NCBI GenBank assembly: GCA_017467845.1
Contig: JAFUKH010000061.1
Span: forward strand, 1 to 64,000
Length of the DNA: 64,000 bases
Direction of reading: 5' to 3'
Source: Lachnospiraceae bacterium
GTDB taxonomy: Bacteria; Bacillota; Clostridia; Lachnospirales; Lachnospiraceae
Positions 18,142-28,735 of the stretch are shown piece by piece; position 1 is the first letter of the stretch; each line of letters starts with the position of its first letter. Both the position numbers and the translations under genes were made by a program. Below the pieces are notes generated by a model that ran no database searches, had not been told where the DNA came from, and was given only the letters and a program-made list of their open reading frames with translations.

Positions 18142-19305
18142 TTATTTCACAACTCTTACTCTAAATACACCATCAATTGCATTTAACTTCTCAACAATGG
18201 CATCATTAACAGGAGTCTCAATATCCATCATAGTGTAAGCAACCTCACCCTTAGACTTATTGGTCATATCGGTAATGTTGATACCGGCCTCACCCATGCA
18301 AGCGGTGAACTTAGTAATCATGTTAGCAACATTCTTATGGAATACTGCTACACGACCTGCCTTTGTACAAATACCCATATCACATGCAGGATAATTTACA
18401 CTATTAATGATGTTACCATTCTCAAGATAGTTCATCATCTGCTTAACAGCCATCTTTGCACAGTTATCCTCTGCTTCTTCTGTACTTGCGCCAAGATGCG
18501 GCATTACAATACAGCCTTCCTGACCTGCGGTGGTAGGATTAGCAAAGTCTGAAACATACTTACGAACCTTCTTAGATGCGATTCCCTTTAATACCTCAGC
18601 CTCATCTACAAGTAAATCCCTTGCAAAGTTTAAGATAATAACACCATCCTTCATCTTATTGATGGCATCCTTGTTAATCATATGCTTTGTAGAATCCATA
18701 AGAGGAACATGTACAGTGATGAAATCACAACTGGTGTAAATATCATCTACATTGTAAACATGCTTTACATCACGAGAAAGACTCCATGCTGCATTTACAG
18801 AAAGGTATGGGTCATAACCATATACCTCCATGCCAAGATGAACTGCTGCATTTGCAACCTTTACACCGATTGCTCCAAGACCGATAATACCCAGCTTCTT
18901 GCCGGCAAGCTCAGTTCCGGCAAATTTACTCTTTGCCTTTTCGGCAGTCTTAGCAACGTTCTCATCATCTTTATTTTCTTTTACCCAATCAATACCGCCT
19001 ACGATATCACGGGACGCAAGAAGCATACCTGCAAGAACAAGCTCCTTAACACCGTTTGCATTAGCCCCGGGAGTATTAAATACTACGATACCCTTCTCTG
19101 CGCATTTATCACAAGGAATGTTGTTGGTACCTGCACCGGCTCTGGCTACTGCTAAAAGCTTTTCTGAAAGTTCCATCTCATGCATAGATGCACTACGAAC
19201 AAGAATACCTTCTGCTTCATTTACATTATCATTAATTTTATAATCTGTTGTAAGATTCTCTAAACCTACTTTAGAAATAGGATTGAGACAATTGATCTGA
19301 AACAT
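18142..19305 (-). CDS. serA: D-3-phosphoglycerate dehydrogenase
   Basis: The 387-residue NAD-dependent enzyme oxidises 3-phosphoglycerate, the first step of serine synthesis. It has the NAD-binding GIIGLGAIGVKVANAA, the catalytic-region His in MPHLGASTEEAEDN, and a short C-terminal ACT domain (GEVAYTMMDIETPV) that may sense serine. It is the short form of the family. It follows serC after 15 bases in a serC-serA operon. Confidence 0.95.
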   Translation of the reverse strand: MFQINCLNPISKVGLENLTTDYKINDNVNEAEGILVRSASMHEMELSEKLLAVARAGAGTNNIPCDKCAEKGIVVFNTPGANANGVKELVLAGMLLASRDIVGGIDWVKENKDDENVAKTAEKAKSKFAGTELAGKKLGIIGLGAIGVKVANAAVHLGMEVYGYDPYLSVNAAWSLSRDVKHVYNVDDIYTSCDFITVHVPLMDSTKHMINKDAINKMKDGVIILNFARDLLVDEAEVLKGIASKKVRKYVSDFANPTTAGQEGCIVMPHLGASTEEAEDNCAKMAVKQMMNYLENGNIINSVNYPACDMGICTKAGRVAVFHKNVANMITKFTACMGEAGINITDMTNKSKGEVAYTMMDIETPVNDAIVEKLNAIDGVFRVRVVK

Positions 19306-19320
19306 ATGTCAAATACTCCC

Positions 19321-20403
19321 TTATGCGTTTTCTTCTTCAAACTTCTTCATAAACTCTACAAGTTTCTCCACACCCTCGATTGGCATTGCATTGTAGATAC
19401 TAGCTCTCATACCGCCTACGCTTCTGTGACCCTTTAAGTTCTCAAAGCCTGCAGCCTTAGCTTCCTTAACAAATTTAGCATCCAGTTCATCATTACCGGT
19501 TACAAAAGGTACATTCATTAAAGAACGATCCTTAGGCACAACGGTTCCCTTAAATAACTTGCTGGAATCTAAGAAGTCATATAATACTTTCGCCTTCTTC
19601 TCATTGTATTCCTTCATTGCCTGAAGGCCGCCCATCTTCTTAATCCACTTAAATACCTTACCACAAATATAGATACCATATGCAGGAGGAGTATTGTATA
19701 AAGACTCGTTGTCTGCATGAATCTTATATCTTAACATGGTAGGAGTTCCGGGAAGAACATCCTCGGTAATCAAATCTTCACGGATAATGCAGATTACAAC
19801 ACCTGCAGGTCCAATATTCTTCTGAACACCACCGTAAATCATACCATATTTGGTAACATCCATAGGCTCAGATAAGAAGCAGCTGGACACATCAGATACA
19901 AGTGGCTTACCCTTTGTATCCGGTAACTCTTTGAACTTGGTTCCGTAGATTGTATTATTTTCACAGATATAAACATAGTCCGCATCTTCGCTGATTTCTA
20001 AATTAGAAAGATCTGGGATGTAAGAGAAAGTCTTGTCTTCTGAGGAGGCAATCTTATTAGCCTTTCCATACATACCTGCTTCCTGATATGCTTTCTTAGC
20101 CCACTGACCGGTAACAATATAGTCAGCAACCTTATTCTTCATAAGGTTCATAGGAATCATCGCAAACTGCTGGCTTGCACCACCCTGTAAGAAAAGCACC
20201 TTATAGTTATCAGGGATATTTAAAAGATCACGTAAGTCTGCTTCTGCTTCCTTGATAATGGTTTCATAAGCCTTGGAACGATGACTCATCTCCATTACAG
20301 ACATACCTGTTCCTCTATAATCTAACATCTCTTCTGCAGCTTCTTTTAAAACTTCTTCAGGTAAAACTGCGGGACCTGCTGAAAAATTGTACACTCTGGA
20401 CAT
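19321..20403 (-). CDS. serC: phosphoserine aminotransferase
   Basis: A 360-residue PLP enzyme converting 3-phosphohydroxypyruvate to phosphoserine. It starts MSRVYNFSAGPAVLPE, the invariant N-terminus of the family, and contains the PLP-lysine region YGGVQKNIGPAG. The ATG at 20403 has GAGGAGG 9 bases upstream; an extension to 20421 adds six residues and has no ribosome site. It heads the serine operon under the promoter at 20449-20477. serB is not in the window. Confidence 0.96.
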   Translation of the reverse strand: MSRVYNFSAGPAVLPEEVLKEAAEEMLDYRGTGMSVMEMSHRSKAYETIIKEAEADLRDLLNIPDNYKVLFLQGGASQQFAMIPMNLMKNKVADYIVTGQWAKKAYQEAGMYGKANKIASSEDKTFSYIPDLSNLEISEDADYVYICENNTIYGTKFKELPDTKGKPLVSDVSSCFLSEPMDVTKYGMIYGGVQKNIGPAGVVICIIREDLITEDVLPGTPTMLRYKIHADNESLYNTPPAYGIYICGKVFKWIKKMGGLQAMKEYNEKKAKVLYDFLDSSKLFKGTVVPKDRSLMNVPFVTGNDELDAKFVKEAKAAGFENLKGHRSVGGMRASIYNAMPIEGVEKLVEFMKKFEEENA

Positions 20404-20448
20404 TTTCTGGTTCCTCCTCACATCTCGTTTTTCAAAATGATTTTTTAC

Positions 20449-20477
20449 ATTGTATACCGCTTTGACGCTTTAGTCAA
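20449..20477 (-). promoter_or_regulatory. promoter of serC-serA
   Basis: TTGACT, 17 bases, TACAAT on the minus strand, about 45 bases before the serC start. Confidence 0.75.
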
Positions 20478-20526
20478 CTGCTTTATTAAAGAAATTCGTT
20501 AAATTTTTGATAATGTTACTTATTTC

Positions 20527-21927
20527 CTAATAAAACATAATTACGGGAGTTCCTACTGTATATGTATCATATATGGTAATCATATTTTCTTTTGGGATAT
20601 TAATGCAGCCGTGAGAGCCATTCTTTTTATAAATCTCACCGCCAAACTCACTTCGCCAGGTAGCATCATGCATACCAATGCCTCCGTTTACCGGCATCCA
20701 GTAATATACAAACGACTGGTAATTTGCGCCTCGCAGGATGCGGTTCTTCTGCTTGGCATAAACATAATTCACCCCCTCCGGAGTATCCCAGCCACGATTC
20801 ATATTACCGGTTACGATATCCGTTTCCAACAGACACTCTCCGTCCACATAGGCATACATTTTCTGATTGGTCATATCAATTTCAATATAGGTTTCGCCAA
20901 TATCGTTCTTACCACGAACGTAGCCTTCCTGCTCATACTTAGGAATATGTACCTCGGACATCTTATTTCGGAATGCTTCCAAAAAATACTCCACCTCTGC
21001 GTCACGATCCAGCTCGGTTCCGTACTTCTTGTAAGGAACCATCACCGTCTCCCCTCTGGTAGCCTCAAAGGCAAGCTCTGTTCCAACAGTATTATATTCC
21101 GCCACGATTCCGTCAATAAAGGCAATCATAGCCTCTTCGTCGGGAACAATCTCACCGCTTTCATCCAGCAGAATATTACCACTTTCATCAAGAGTTACAA
21201 ATTCTGAAACAACCTTTCGGTCCACAGGGATCTGTTCTGCTCCCATGTCAAATACAATACCGCAGTTCAAGAAAGCATCCAGTTTCTCCCACAGTTCTAC
21301 AGTCTTCGTAGCTCCAACATTCTCCGGAGTATAATCTATGTAGCATTTACCTTCCACCAGATTAATATCATACTGCTTGTTCTTCACACATTCATTTATA
21401 TATCTCAAACATAAGAAATCCGCAAGGCGCATCTTTAAATCATCCTGCAGCACATACTCACCATCCTGCAGCTCAATATATAAATCTACCGGCTTATCCA
21501 ATTCCTCCGCAATCATGGGAAGCTGCAAAATACGCTCATAAAGTGCCTCTTCATCCCAACTGCGCATCGGCTCCAACACTATATTATGTTCCTTGGAAAT
21601 CTTAGTTGCCAGAGAAAGGTAACTTATTTTAACCACATATTCTGTAAGGGCTGCCTCGTAGCTCTCCGTATACCCTACTTCACTTAAGTCAATCTGGGCC
21701 TGATTTCCGTCTTTATCTGTAATTGTAAGAACAGGAGCCTTTACATCCTGTAAAAGCTCCCCATTCACTTCTGTCACTGTTTTCCCGGTACAATAAACAT
21801 CGTTAATCCAGGTAAACGCAGGAAATGAATCGCGATAATAAGTACTCATTGCTATATCAAATCCCGCTACAACAACTACAATTGCCGCTATGACATAAAA
21901 TATAATTCTTAAGACTCGATGTTTCAT
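20527..21927 (-). CDS. L,D-transpeptidase (YkuD) with peptidoglycan-binding-like domain
   Basis: A 466-residue envelope protein. One N-terminal transmembrane helix (about 5-27) is followed by a long extracytoplasmic region typical of the binding domain that precedes clostridial YkuD proteins, and by a C-terminal YkuD catalytic domain with HDATWR and the active-site SHGCINIP. It forms 3-3 crosslinks in peptidoglycan or attaches proteins to it. The start lies 8 bases after the ilvB stop, so it reads as the last gene of the leucine/valine operon. Confidence 0.92.
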   Translation of the reverse strand: MKHRVLRIIFYVIAAIVVVVAGFDIAMSTYYRDSFPAFTWINDVYCTGKTVTEVNGELLQDVKAPVLTITDKDGNQAQIDLSEVGYTESYEAALTEYVVKISYLSLATKISKEHNIVLEPMRSWDEEALYERILQLPMIAEELDKPVDLYIELQDGEYVLQDDLKMRLADFLCLRYINECVKNKQYDINLVEGKCYIDYTPENVGATKTVELWEKLDAFLNCGIVFDMGAEQIPVDRKVVSEFVTLDESGNILLDESGEIVPDEEAMIAFIDGIVAEYNTVGTELAFEATRGETVMVPYKKYGTELDRDAEVEYFLEAFRNKMSEVHIPKYEQEGYVRGKNDIGETYIEIDMTNQKMYAYVDGECLLETDIVTGNMNRGWDTPEGVNYVYAKQKNRILRGANYQSFVYYWMPVNGGIGMHDATWRSEFGGEIYKKNGSHGCINIPKENMITIYDTYTVGTPVIMFY

Positions 21928-21935
21928 ATCATCCT

Positions 21936-23612
21936 CTAGTTATTCTTCAAGTCATCACCATCAAATACTTCTGCAATCGGCTTTCCGGCAGGAACCATAG
22001 GAAATACCTTGTCATCTTCCTGAATTACGCACTCAATTAATACAGGTGCATTTAAGCTGATTGCTTTCTCAATTGCAGGTGCAACCTCTTCCTTCTTGGT
22101 TACGCGGATTGCGGTACATCCAAGACCCTCTGCAACCTTACAGAAGTCTACCTTATCATTCAGAACGGTCTGAGAATATCTCTTGCCATAGAAAAGGGTC
22201 TGCCACTGACGTACCATACCAAGTACATGGTTATTGATAACCACCTGAATAATAGGAATATTGTATCTGCTGGCTGTAGCCAGTTCGTTCATATTCATAC
22301 GGAAACATCCGTCACCTGCGATATTGATACAAATCTTATCCGGCTGACCAACCTGCGCACCGATACATGCACCAAGTCCGTATCCCATGGTACCAAGACC
22401 ACCGGAAGAAAGGAAGGTACGAGGCTGAGTATACTTATAATACTGTGCAGCCCACATCTGATGCTGTCCCACATCAGTAGTGATTACCGCTTCGCCCTTG
22501 GTTACACGGTCAATCTCTTCAATCACATAAGGACAGGTAAGTCCGGTATCTTCATATTTCAAAGGATACTTTGTCTTTAACTCCTGAATCTTAGTCATCC
22601 AGTCTGCATGACTTTGCTTTTCTAATCTCTTGTTAAGCTCTGAAAGAGCATCCTTTAAATCACCGATTACAGCTGCATCAACACGGATATTCTTGTTAAT
22701 TTCCGCCGCATCCACATCAATCTGTACAATCTTGGCATTTTCTGCAAAACGCTTAGGATTACCGATTACACGATCTGAAAATCTTGCGCCCAAAGCAATC
22801 AATAAATCACAATCACTTACACCAAGGTTAGAGGTCTTGGTACCATGCATACCAATCATACCGGTATATCTAGCGCTCTTACCGTCAAAGGCACCCTTTG
22901 CCATAAGAGTATCGCACACAGGTGCATCCACTAACTCTGCAAACTCTGCTACTTCCTTGGAAGCACCTGAGATTACCGCACCACCACCAAGGTAGATATA
23001 AGGCTTCTTCGCTTCTTTAATCAAGGAAACTACCTGTTCAATGTCTTCTGCTGAAAACTTATTAATAGTCTTAATTTCCTCTGGCACTACAGGAGTATAT
23101 TCGCAAAGTGCTGCGGTTACATCCTTGGTAATATCCACAAGAACAGGACCCGGTCTGCCTGTTTTTGCAATGCGAAATGCCTTACGAATGGTATCTGCCA
23201 GAACTTCTACATTCTTTACAATATATCCATGCTTGGTAATAGGCATGGTCACACCGGCGATATCAATCTCCTGGAAGCTGTCCTTACCAAGAGCCGGAAG
23301 ATTTACATTGGCTGTAATCGCAACAACAGGAACAGAGTCCATGTAGGCAGTTGCAATACCGGTAACTAAATTGGTCGCACCCGGACCACTGGTAGCCATA
23401 CATACACCAACCTTACCAGTTGCTCTGGCGTAACCATCTGCCGCATGAGCAGCGCCCTGCTCATGACTGGTTAAAATATGGTTAATCTCATCACTATGCT
23501 TATATAACGCATCATATACATTCAGGATGGTTCCGCCCGGATAACCGAATACGGTATCAACACCCTGCTCTTTTAAACATTCAATAACAATTTCAGCACC
23601 TGTTAACTGCAT
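21936..23612 (-). CDS. ilvB: acetolactate synthase, large subunit
   Basis: The 558-residue thiamine-diphosphate enzyme makes acetolactate or acetohydroxybutyrate for valine, leucine and isoleucine. It shows the E-containing LTSHEQGAAHAADGYARA, the SGPGATN block, and the cofactor motif GDGCFRMNMNELATA...VINN. No small regulatory subunit (ilvN) is next to it, so feedback control, if any, must come from a gene elsewhere. It lies 17 bases after ilvD. Confidence 0.96.
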   Translation of the reverse strand: MQLTGAEIVIECLKEQGVDTVFGYPGGTILNVYDALYKHSDEINHILTSHEQGAAHAADGYARATGKVGVCMATSGPGATNLVTGIATAYMDSVPVVAITANVNLPALGKDSFQEIDIAGVTMPITKHGYIVKNVEVLADTIRKAFRIAKTGRPGPVLVDITKDVTAALCEYTPVVPEEIKTINKFSAEDIEQVVSLIKEAKKPYIYLGGGAVISGASKEVAEFAELVDAPVCDTLMAKGAFDGKSARYTGMIGMHGTKTSNLGVSDCDLLIALGARFSDRVIGNPKRFAENAKIVQIDVDAAEINKNIRVDAAVIGDLKDALSELNKRLEKQSHADWMTKIQELKTKYPLKYEDTGLTCPYVIEEIDRVTKGEAVITTDVGQHQMWAAQYYKYTQPRTFLSSGGLGTMGYGLGACIGAQVGQPDKICINIAGDGCFRMNMNELATASRYNIPIIQVVINNHVLGMVRQWQTLFYGKRYSQTVLNDKVDFCKVAEGLGCTAIRVTKKEEVAPAIEKAISLNAPVLIECVIQEDDKVFPMVPAGKPIAEVFDGDDLKNN

Positions 23613-23629
23613 AGGTTTTCTCCTTACGT

Positions 23630-25294
23630 CTATTTCTTAATTTCCAGAACCGCACCGCGATTTCCACTGGTAACCAGTTCGCGATAACGTGCAAGATAAC
23701 CGCTTACCTCTTTCATCACCGGCTTCCAATTCTCTTTTCTCTTTGCCATCTCTTCATCAGAAACAAGAATATCCAGCTTATTCTCCGGAATATTAATACT
23801 GATGATATCACCTTCCTGGACAAAAGCAATGGGGCCACCCACAGCAGCTTCCGGTGATACATGACCGATGGATGCTCCTCTGGAAGCTCCGGAGAAACGT
23901 CCATCTGTAATCAGAGCAACACTGGAACCAAGTCCCATACCTGCAATTGCAGAGGTAGGATTCAGCATCTCTCTCATACCCGGTCCACCCTTAGGACCTT
24001 CATAGCGGATAACTACTACATCACCGGCTACAATCTTACCGCCAAGAATTGCTGCAATAGCATCCTCTTCACAATCAAAAACTCTTGCAGGTCCCTGATG
24101 AACAAGCATCTCCGGTACTACTGCGGAACGCTTTACAACACCACTATCCGGTGCAAGGTTTCCCTTTAAGATAGCGATACCGCCGGTTTCAGAGTATGGA
24201 TTCTCTACAGGTCTGATAACCTCAGGATTCTTATTCACGCAACCTTTAATATTCTCTCCTACTGTCTTACCGGTTACGGTCATACAGTCTAAATTAAGGA
24301 GATTCTTCTTAGTAAGCTCATTCATTACCGCATATACGCCGCCGGCCTCATTTAAGTCTTCCATGTAAGTAGGACCTGCCGGTGCTAAGTGGCAAAGATT
24401 CGGAGTCTTCGCAGATAATTCATTGGCAATATCTAGATTAAGATCAACACCTGCCTCCTTAGCAATTGCCGGAAGATGAAGCATAGAGTTAGTAGAGCAT
24501 CCAAGTGCCATATCTACGGTAAGGGCATTCATAAATGCTTTCTCCGTCATAATATCCCGGGGCTTAATATCCTTCTCCACAAGCTCCATAATCTTCATAC
24601 CCGCATGCTTTGCAAGACGGATTCTCTCTGAGTATACAGCAGGGATGGTTCCATTGCCGCCAAGGCCCATACCAAGTACCTCTGTTAAACAGTTCATGGA
24701 GTTTGCAGTGTACATACCTGAGCAGGAGCCACAGGTAGGACATGCCTTTTCTTCAAATTCACATAACTTTTCCTGGCTCATGGTACCTGCCGCTACGCTA
24801 CCAACCGCTTCGAACATGGAAGAAAGGCTGGTCTTGTGACCATCGATTCTACCTGCTAGCATAGGACCGCCGGATACAAAAATAGTGGGAATATTAAGTC
24901 TTGCCGCAGCCATTAAAAGGCCGGGAACATTTTTATCACAGTTTGGAACACATACAAGACCGTCAAAGCCATGTGCCATAGCCATACACTCAGTACTGTC
25001 TGCAATCAAATCTCTGGTTACAAGAGAATACTTCATACCTACATGTCCCATGGCAATACCGTCACATACTGCAATTGCAGGGAATACTACCGGCATACCG
25101 CCTGCCATAGCTACACCCATCTTCACTGCATCAACGATTTTATCCAGATTCATATGACCCGGCACGATTTCATTGTAGGATGAAACAATACCAATCATCG
25201 GACGTCTTCTCTCTTCTTCTGTATAGCCCAGAGCATTAAATAAACTTCTGTGTGGTGCCTGGGAATTGCCACATTTTACGGAATCACTTCTCAT
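23630..25294 (-). CDS. ilvD: dihydroxyacid dehydratase
   Basis: A 554-residue iron-sulfur dehydratase that makes the 2-keto acids of the branched-chain pathway. Cluster cysteines are seen in [10 protein letters not shown] and [16 protein letters not shown], and the C-terminus has [16 protein letters not shown]. Full length for the family. It lies in the middle of leuB-ilvD-ilvB with short gaps of 26 and 17 bases. Confidence 0.97.
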   Translation of the reverse strand: MRSDSVKCGNSQAPHRSLFNALGYTEEERRRPMIGIVSSYNEIVPGHMNLDKIVDAVKMGVAMAGGMPVVFPAIAVCDGIAMGHVGMKYSLVTRDLIADSTECMAMAHGFDGLVCVPNCDKNVPGLLMAAARLNIPTIFVSGGPMLAGRIDGHKTSLSSMFEAVGSVAAGTMSQEKLCEFEEKACPTCGSCSGMYTANSMNCLTEVLGMGLGGNGTIPAVYSERIRLAKHAGMKIMELVEKDIKPRDIMTEKAFMNALTVDMALGCSTNSMLHLPAIAKEAGVDLNLDIANELSAKTPNLCHLAPAGPTYMEDLNEAGGVYAVMNELTKKNLLNLDCMTVTGKTVGENIKGCVNKNPEVIRPVENPYSETGGIAILKGNLAPDSGVVKRSAVVPEMLVHQGPARVFDCEEDAIAAILGGKIVAGDVVVIRYEGPKGGPGMREMLNPTSAIAGMGLGSSVALITDGRFSGASRGASIGHVSPEAAVGGPIAFVQEGDIISINIPENKLDILVSDEEMAKRKENWKPVMKEVSGYLARYRELVTSGNRGAVLEIKK

Positions 25295-25320
25295 GATAAA
25301 CCTCCCTGTATCTTACGTTC

Positions 25321-26406
25321 TTATTTGATTCTTTCTACCAATAAATCGCCCATTTTGCTGCATCCAACCTTCTCACAGCCCTCGGACCAGATGTCACCGG
25401 TGCGGAAGCCGTCCTTTAATACCTGCTTTACAGCGGCTTCCACAGCATCTGCCTCTTTATCTAAATCAAAGGAATAACGAAGCATCATTGCCGCACTTAA
25501 GATTGTCGCAATAGGGTTCGCAATATCCTTACCTGCAATATCCGGTGCAGAACCATGACTTGGCTCATATAAACCAAACTTTGTATCATTCAAGCTGGCA
25601 CTTGCAAGCATACCGATGGAACCGGTTACCATGCTTGCTTCATCGGATAAAATATCACCAAACATATTCTCCGTTAAAATCACATCGAACTGTGCCGGAT
25701 CCTTTACAAGCTGCATTGCACAGTTATCTACAAGCATGTGCTCATATTTTACCTCCGGATAGTCCTTGGCAACCTCTTCCACAACTTTTCTCCACAGTCT
25801 GGAAGAATCAAGTACGTTAGCCTTGTCTACACTGGTCACCTTTTTATTACGCTTCATTGCGATATCAAAACCTTTAATGGCAATACGGCGAATTTCATTC
25901 TCGTCATATGTAAGGGTATCGATAGCCTTGCGCACACCGTTCTCAGTCACAGTCTTTCTTTCGCCAAAGTAAAGACCGCCGGTCAACTCACGCATAATCA
26001 TCATATCAAAGCCCTTTGCGCTGATTTCCTCTTTTAATGGACAAGCGCCTGCCAGCTCATCATAAAGAACCGCGGGTCTTAAATTTGCAAAAAGATTAAG
26101 TGCCTTTCGAATCTTTAAAAGCCCTGCCTCGGGTCTTAAGGATGGCTCTAATTTATACCATGGAGATGTGGTGGTATCACCGCCAATAGAACCCATCAAT
26201 ACTGCATCTGCAGCCTTTGCGGTTGCAATTGCCTCATCTGTAAGAGGCACGCCATGTACATCAATGGATGCACCACCCATAAGAATATCTGTATACTTCA
26301 TCTCATGGCCGTACACTGCAGCCACCTTATCTAAAACCTTTTTTGCCTGTGCTACGATTTCCGGTCCGATACCATCTCCGGGAATACAAGTAATATTTAA
26401 TACCAT
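25321..26406 (-). CDS. leuB: 3-isopropylmalate dehydrogenase
   Basis: The 361-residue NAD enzyme oxidises 3-isopropylmalate in leucine synthesis. It begins [14 protein letters not shown] and has the substrate-site [11 protein letters not shown], the metal-binding SDEASM and the NAD-site [10 protein letters not shown]. It heads the operon leuB-ilvD-ilvB. leuA, leuC and leuD are not in the window. AGGAG lies 11 bases before the ATG. A dyad of the LysR-binding kind is found upstream at 26493-26507. Confidence 0.97.
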   Translation of the reverse strand: MVLNITCIPGDGIGPEIVAQAKKVLDKVAAVYGHEMKYTDILMGGASIDVHGVPLTDEAIATAKAADAVLMGSIGGDTTTSPWYKLEPSLRPEAGLLKIRKALNLFANLRPAVLYDELAGACPLKEEISAKGFDMMIMRELTGGLYFGERKTVTENGVRKAIDTLTYDENEIRRIAIKGFDIAMKRNKKVTSVDKANVLDSSRLWRKVVEEVAKDYPEVKYEHMLVDNCAMQLVKDPAQFDVILTENMFGDILSDEASMVTGSIGMLASASLNDTKFGLYEPSHGSAPDIAGKDIANPIATILSAAMMLRYSFDLDKEADAVEAAVKQVLKDGFRTGDIWSEGCEKVGCSKMGDLLVERIK

Positions 26407-26492
26407 AACATTTTTTCTCCTTTTTTACTACACTTTTTAACAGTTTAGCACAACAAAGGGTATTCTTCAAATACATATTGTTTATATTTGTC

Positions 26493-26507
26493 ATAACCTA
26501 TTGTTAT
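26493..26507. promoter_or_regulatory. candidate LysR-type operator upstream of leuB
   Basis: ATAACCTATTGTTAT is a 15-base dyad (ATAAC-N5-GTTAT), the T-N11-A type of site favoured by LysR regulators, about 90 bases before leuB. No LysR gene is visible in the window. I could not assign a confident promoter next to it. Confidence 0.35.
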
Positions 26508-26514
26508 AAGTCAT

Positions 26515-26542
26515 AAAAAAACCCGGCTCATGCCGGGTTTTT
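26515..26542 (-). terminator. terminator after the lipoprotein gene
   Basis: AAAACCCGGC-TCAT-GCCGGGTTTT, a 10-bp stem with a tetraloop and T-runs on both strands, 10 bases after the lipoprotein stop codon. Confidence 0.92.
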
Positions 26543-26552
26543 AAATCAATTA

Positions 26553-27029
26553 TTACTGTTCCTGTAAAACATATCCTGCGGATTCGCAATACTCACAGGT
26601 CTGCTTGAAGGAAATAGCCTGTACCGTTTCTCCATTCTCGCCGGTAAGAACTAAGTATCCTCTTTCGCTTAATTCCTGTAAATCTGCTTCCTTAAGATTC
26701 ATGTTGCAGACTACTGTATAGATGTTATTCGCATAAGAATACTCAAATACTACACCTTCCGGAATATCGGTACCCATAGCACCGTACATCTCATCATAGG
26801 TAGCAACAACAACCTCTCTTGTAGCTTCATCCATACCGGAAAGGTCAATTGTTACTGTTTCATCCATCTGGTATACGATATCGCCGGCAGCCTTGTAAAC
26901 CATGGTATCCACCATGTGCATGCCATCCTGCTCGATATCCATAACATAAGTTGCAGTCTGCTCCTGTCCACAACCTGCAAGGGTCAGAACTAAAGTCAGA
27001 CTAAGTAAAAGGTTTAATAATTTTTTCAT
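26553..27029 (-). CDS. secreted lipoprotein, DUF1307-like
   Basis: A 158-residue lipoprotein: Lys-rich start MKKLLN, hydrophobic stretch, lipobox LAGC with the lipidated Cys at position 20, then an acidic mature domain. The pattern resembles YehR-type DUF1307 lipoproteins, but the match is from memory and the role is unknown. The ATG at 27029 has GAGGAG upstream; an extension of 15 residues would bury the signal peptide. It is a single-gene unit with its own promoter and terminator. Confidence 0.8.
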   Translation of the reverse strand: MKKLLNLLLSLTLVLTLAGCGQEQTATYVMDIEQDGMHMVDTMVYKAAGDIVYQMDETVTIDLSGMDEATREVVVATYDEMYGAMGTDIPEGVVFEYSYANNIYTVVCNMNLKEADLQELSERGYLVLTGENGETVQAISFKQTCEYCESAGYVLQEQ

Positions 27030-27061
27030 TTGTCTCTCCTCTTCATAAAAATATGAGTCTA

Positions 27062-27090
27062 ATAATACTCCCACATTTTAATGTTGTCAA
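27062..27090 (-). promoter_or_regulatory. promoter of the lipoprotein gene
   Basis: TTGACA, 17 bases, TATTAT on the minus strand, a near-consensus SigA promoter ending about 35 bases before the start codon. Confidence 0.8.
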
Positions 27091-27120
27091 GTGATAAAAT
27101 ATTAACGCAAACGAAATACA

Positions 27121-27174
27121 GAAAAAAATCCTCACAAAAGTTCCAAGCACAAAGCATGTCCCTTTTATGAGGAT
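27121..27174 (-). terminator. terminator after yajC
   Basis: ATCCTCA at 27128-27134 pairs with TGAGGAT at 27168-27174, with extra A/T pairing inside. On the minus strand it is followed by seven T. It lies 20 bases after yajC. Confidence 0.8.
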
Positions 27175-27193
27175 ATTTTACGAAGCTTAAAAA

Positions 27194-27514
27194 TTAATTC
27201 TCTGGCTTTTCAACACGTGCAATTGCAGATTTCTCCATAGGAATACGGCAGTTCTTATTATTACCGAACTCTACGATTACAGTATCATCATTAATATCAA
27301 TAACAACGCCATAGAAACCTGAGCTGGTAAGTACGCAGTCACCACACTCAAGTGCTGCAAGCATAGCAGCCATTCTCTTCTGCTCCTTCTTCTGAGGTCT
27401 CATAAAGAAGAACCAGATTGCAAGAATAAAAACACCATAAACAGCAAAGGTCATTACTAAACCTGCTGTGTTTCCAGCTGCTGTGGCGTCAGCCCCAGTT
27501 AAAACAATACCCAT
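27194..27514 (-). CDS. yajC: preprotein translocase subunit YajC
   Basis: A 106-residue membrane protein with one transmembrane helix (about 20-40) followed by the family motif FFFMRPQKKEQKRM and a small soluble domain (LECGDCVLTSSGFYGVV). It is an accessory part of the SecDF-YajC complex. It lies downstream of tgt, the order found in many bacteria, although here the gap is 86 bases and secD/secF do not follow. Confidence 0.92.
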   Translation of the reverse strand: MGIVLTGADATAAGNTAGLVMTFAVYGVFILAIWFFFMRPQKKEQKRMAAMLAALECGDCVLTSSGFYGVVIDINDDTVIVEFGNNKNCRIPMEKSAIARVEKPEN

Positions 27515-27600
27515 TTATATTTCCTCCTGTATATTTACAAACTTCTATAATCATACACAATTTTAGGATTACTTACAAGCATTTTATTATCTTTTTAGAT

Positions 27601-28734
27601 TTAGTCCTCCGGCGTAGCCATAGACTCCAGCTTCCACTTCTTATACTGTGCAAAATTACCTGCGTCCAGCGCATCTCTGATTTCTTCCATCATAGTATTG
27701 TAGAAATACAGATTATGAAGAACACAAAGACGCATGCCAAGCATCTCTTTTGCCTTCAACAAATGACGGATGTATGCTCGGGAATATCTCTTGCATGCCG
27801 GACAACCGCAGCCCTCTTCAATAGGGCGAGGATCCAATTCAAATTTGGCATTAAACAAATTAATCTTTCCATGGTTGGTGTACAGATGACCGTGACGGCC
27901 GTTTCTGGTAGGATATACGCAATCAAAGAAATCTACGCCTCGCTCTACGCCCTCTAAAATATTGGCCGGTGTACCTACACCCATAAGATAAGTAGGCTTG
28001 TCCTTAGGCAGATAAGGAACCACTTCATCCAGAATATTGTACATCTCCTCATGAGTCTCACCAACTGCAAGACCTCCTACCGCATAGCCATCCAAATCCA
28101 TCTCACTGATTCGCTTTGCATGGTCAATACGGATATCCGGGAAAATTGCTCCCTGATTAATACCAAAAAGCATCTGGTTTTTATTTACCGTATCTTCCAA
28201 GGAATTCAGCCTGTTCATTTCCGTCTTACAACGCTCCAGCCATCTGGTAGTGCGCTCTACGGAGTTGCTCACATACTGTCTGTCCGCCTTACTTGGCGCG
28301 CACTCATCAAATGCCATAGCAATGGTGGAGCCCAAGTTGGACTGGATCTGCATACTCTCTTCCGGTCCCATGAAGATCTTTCGACCATCAATATGAGAGT
28401 TGAAATACACACCCTCCTCCTTAATCTTTCGAAGTCCGGCAAGGGAAAACACCTGAAATCCACCGGAATCCGTTAGAATTGGCTTGTTCCAAGACATAAA
28501 CTTGTGAAGTCCGCCAAACTGCTTAATCAGCTTATCGCCGGTACGCACATGAAGATGATAGGTATTGGACAGCTCTACCTGACACTTGATCCCCTCTAAA
28601 TCCTCTGTAGATACCGCTCCCTTAATAGCGGCAACCGTACCTACATTCATAAATACCGGGGTCTGCACAGTGCCATGAACGGTAGTAAGCGCTCCGCGCT
28701 TGGCTCTGCCTTCCATTTTAATTACTTTATACAT
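27601..28734 (-). CDS. tgt: tRNA-guanine transglycosylase
   Basis: The 377-residue enzyme exchanges guanine-34 for a queuine precursor in tRNAs for Tyr, His, Asn and Asp. It carries the active-site TDSGGFQVFSL, the PTRNGRHG block, and the C-terminal zinc site CGCPACKRY...LHNLYFY. Length is normal. It starts one base after the vanY-like gene ends, so the two are tightly coupled. Confidence 0.97.
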   Translation of the reverse strand: MYKVIKMEGRAKRGALTTVHGTVQTPVFMNVGTVAAIKGAVSTEDLEGIKCQVELSNTYHLHVRTGDKLIKQFGGLHKFMSWNKPILTDSGGFQVFSLAGLRKIKEEGVYFNSHIDGRKIFMGPEESMQIQSNLGSTIAMAFDECAPSKADRQYVSNSVERTTRWLERCKTEMNRLNSLEDTVNKNQMLFGINQGAIFPDIRIDHAKRISEMDLDGYAVGGLAVGETHEEMYNILDEVVPYLPKDKPTYLMGVGTPANILEGVERGVDFFDCVYPTRNGRHGHLYTNHGKINLFNAKFELDPRPIEEGCGCPACKRYSRAYIRHLLKAKEMLGMRLCVLHNLYFYNTMMEEIRDALDAGNFAQYKKWKLESMATPED

Positions 28735-28735
28735 A

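Noticed and set aside
20611..21207. 198-codon plus-strand frame over the L,D-transpeptidase gene
   Set aside because: Antisense shadow of a clear YkuD gene with a signal anchor and active-site motif.
26515..26542. Attenuator or riboswitch before leuB
   Set aside because: The hairpin is the terminator of the lipoprotein gene and points away from leuB. No leader peptide or T-box motif is visible in the leuB upstream region.
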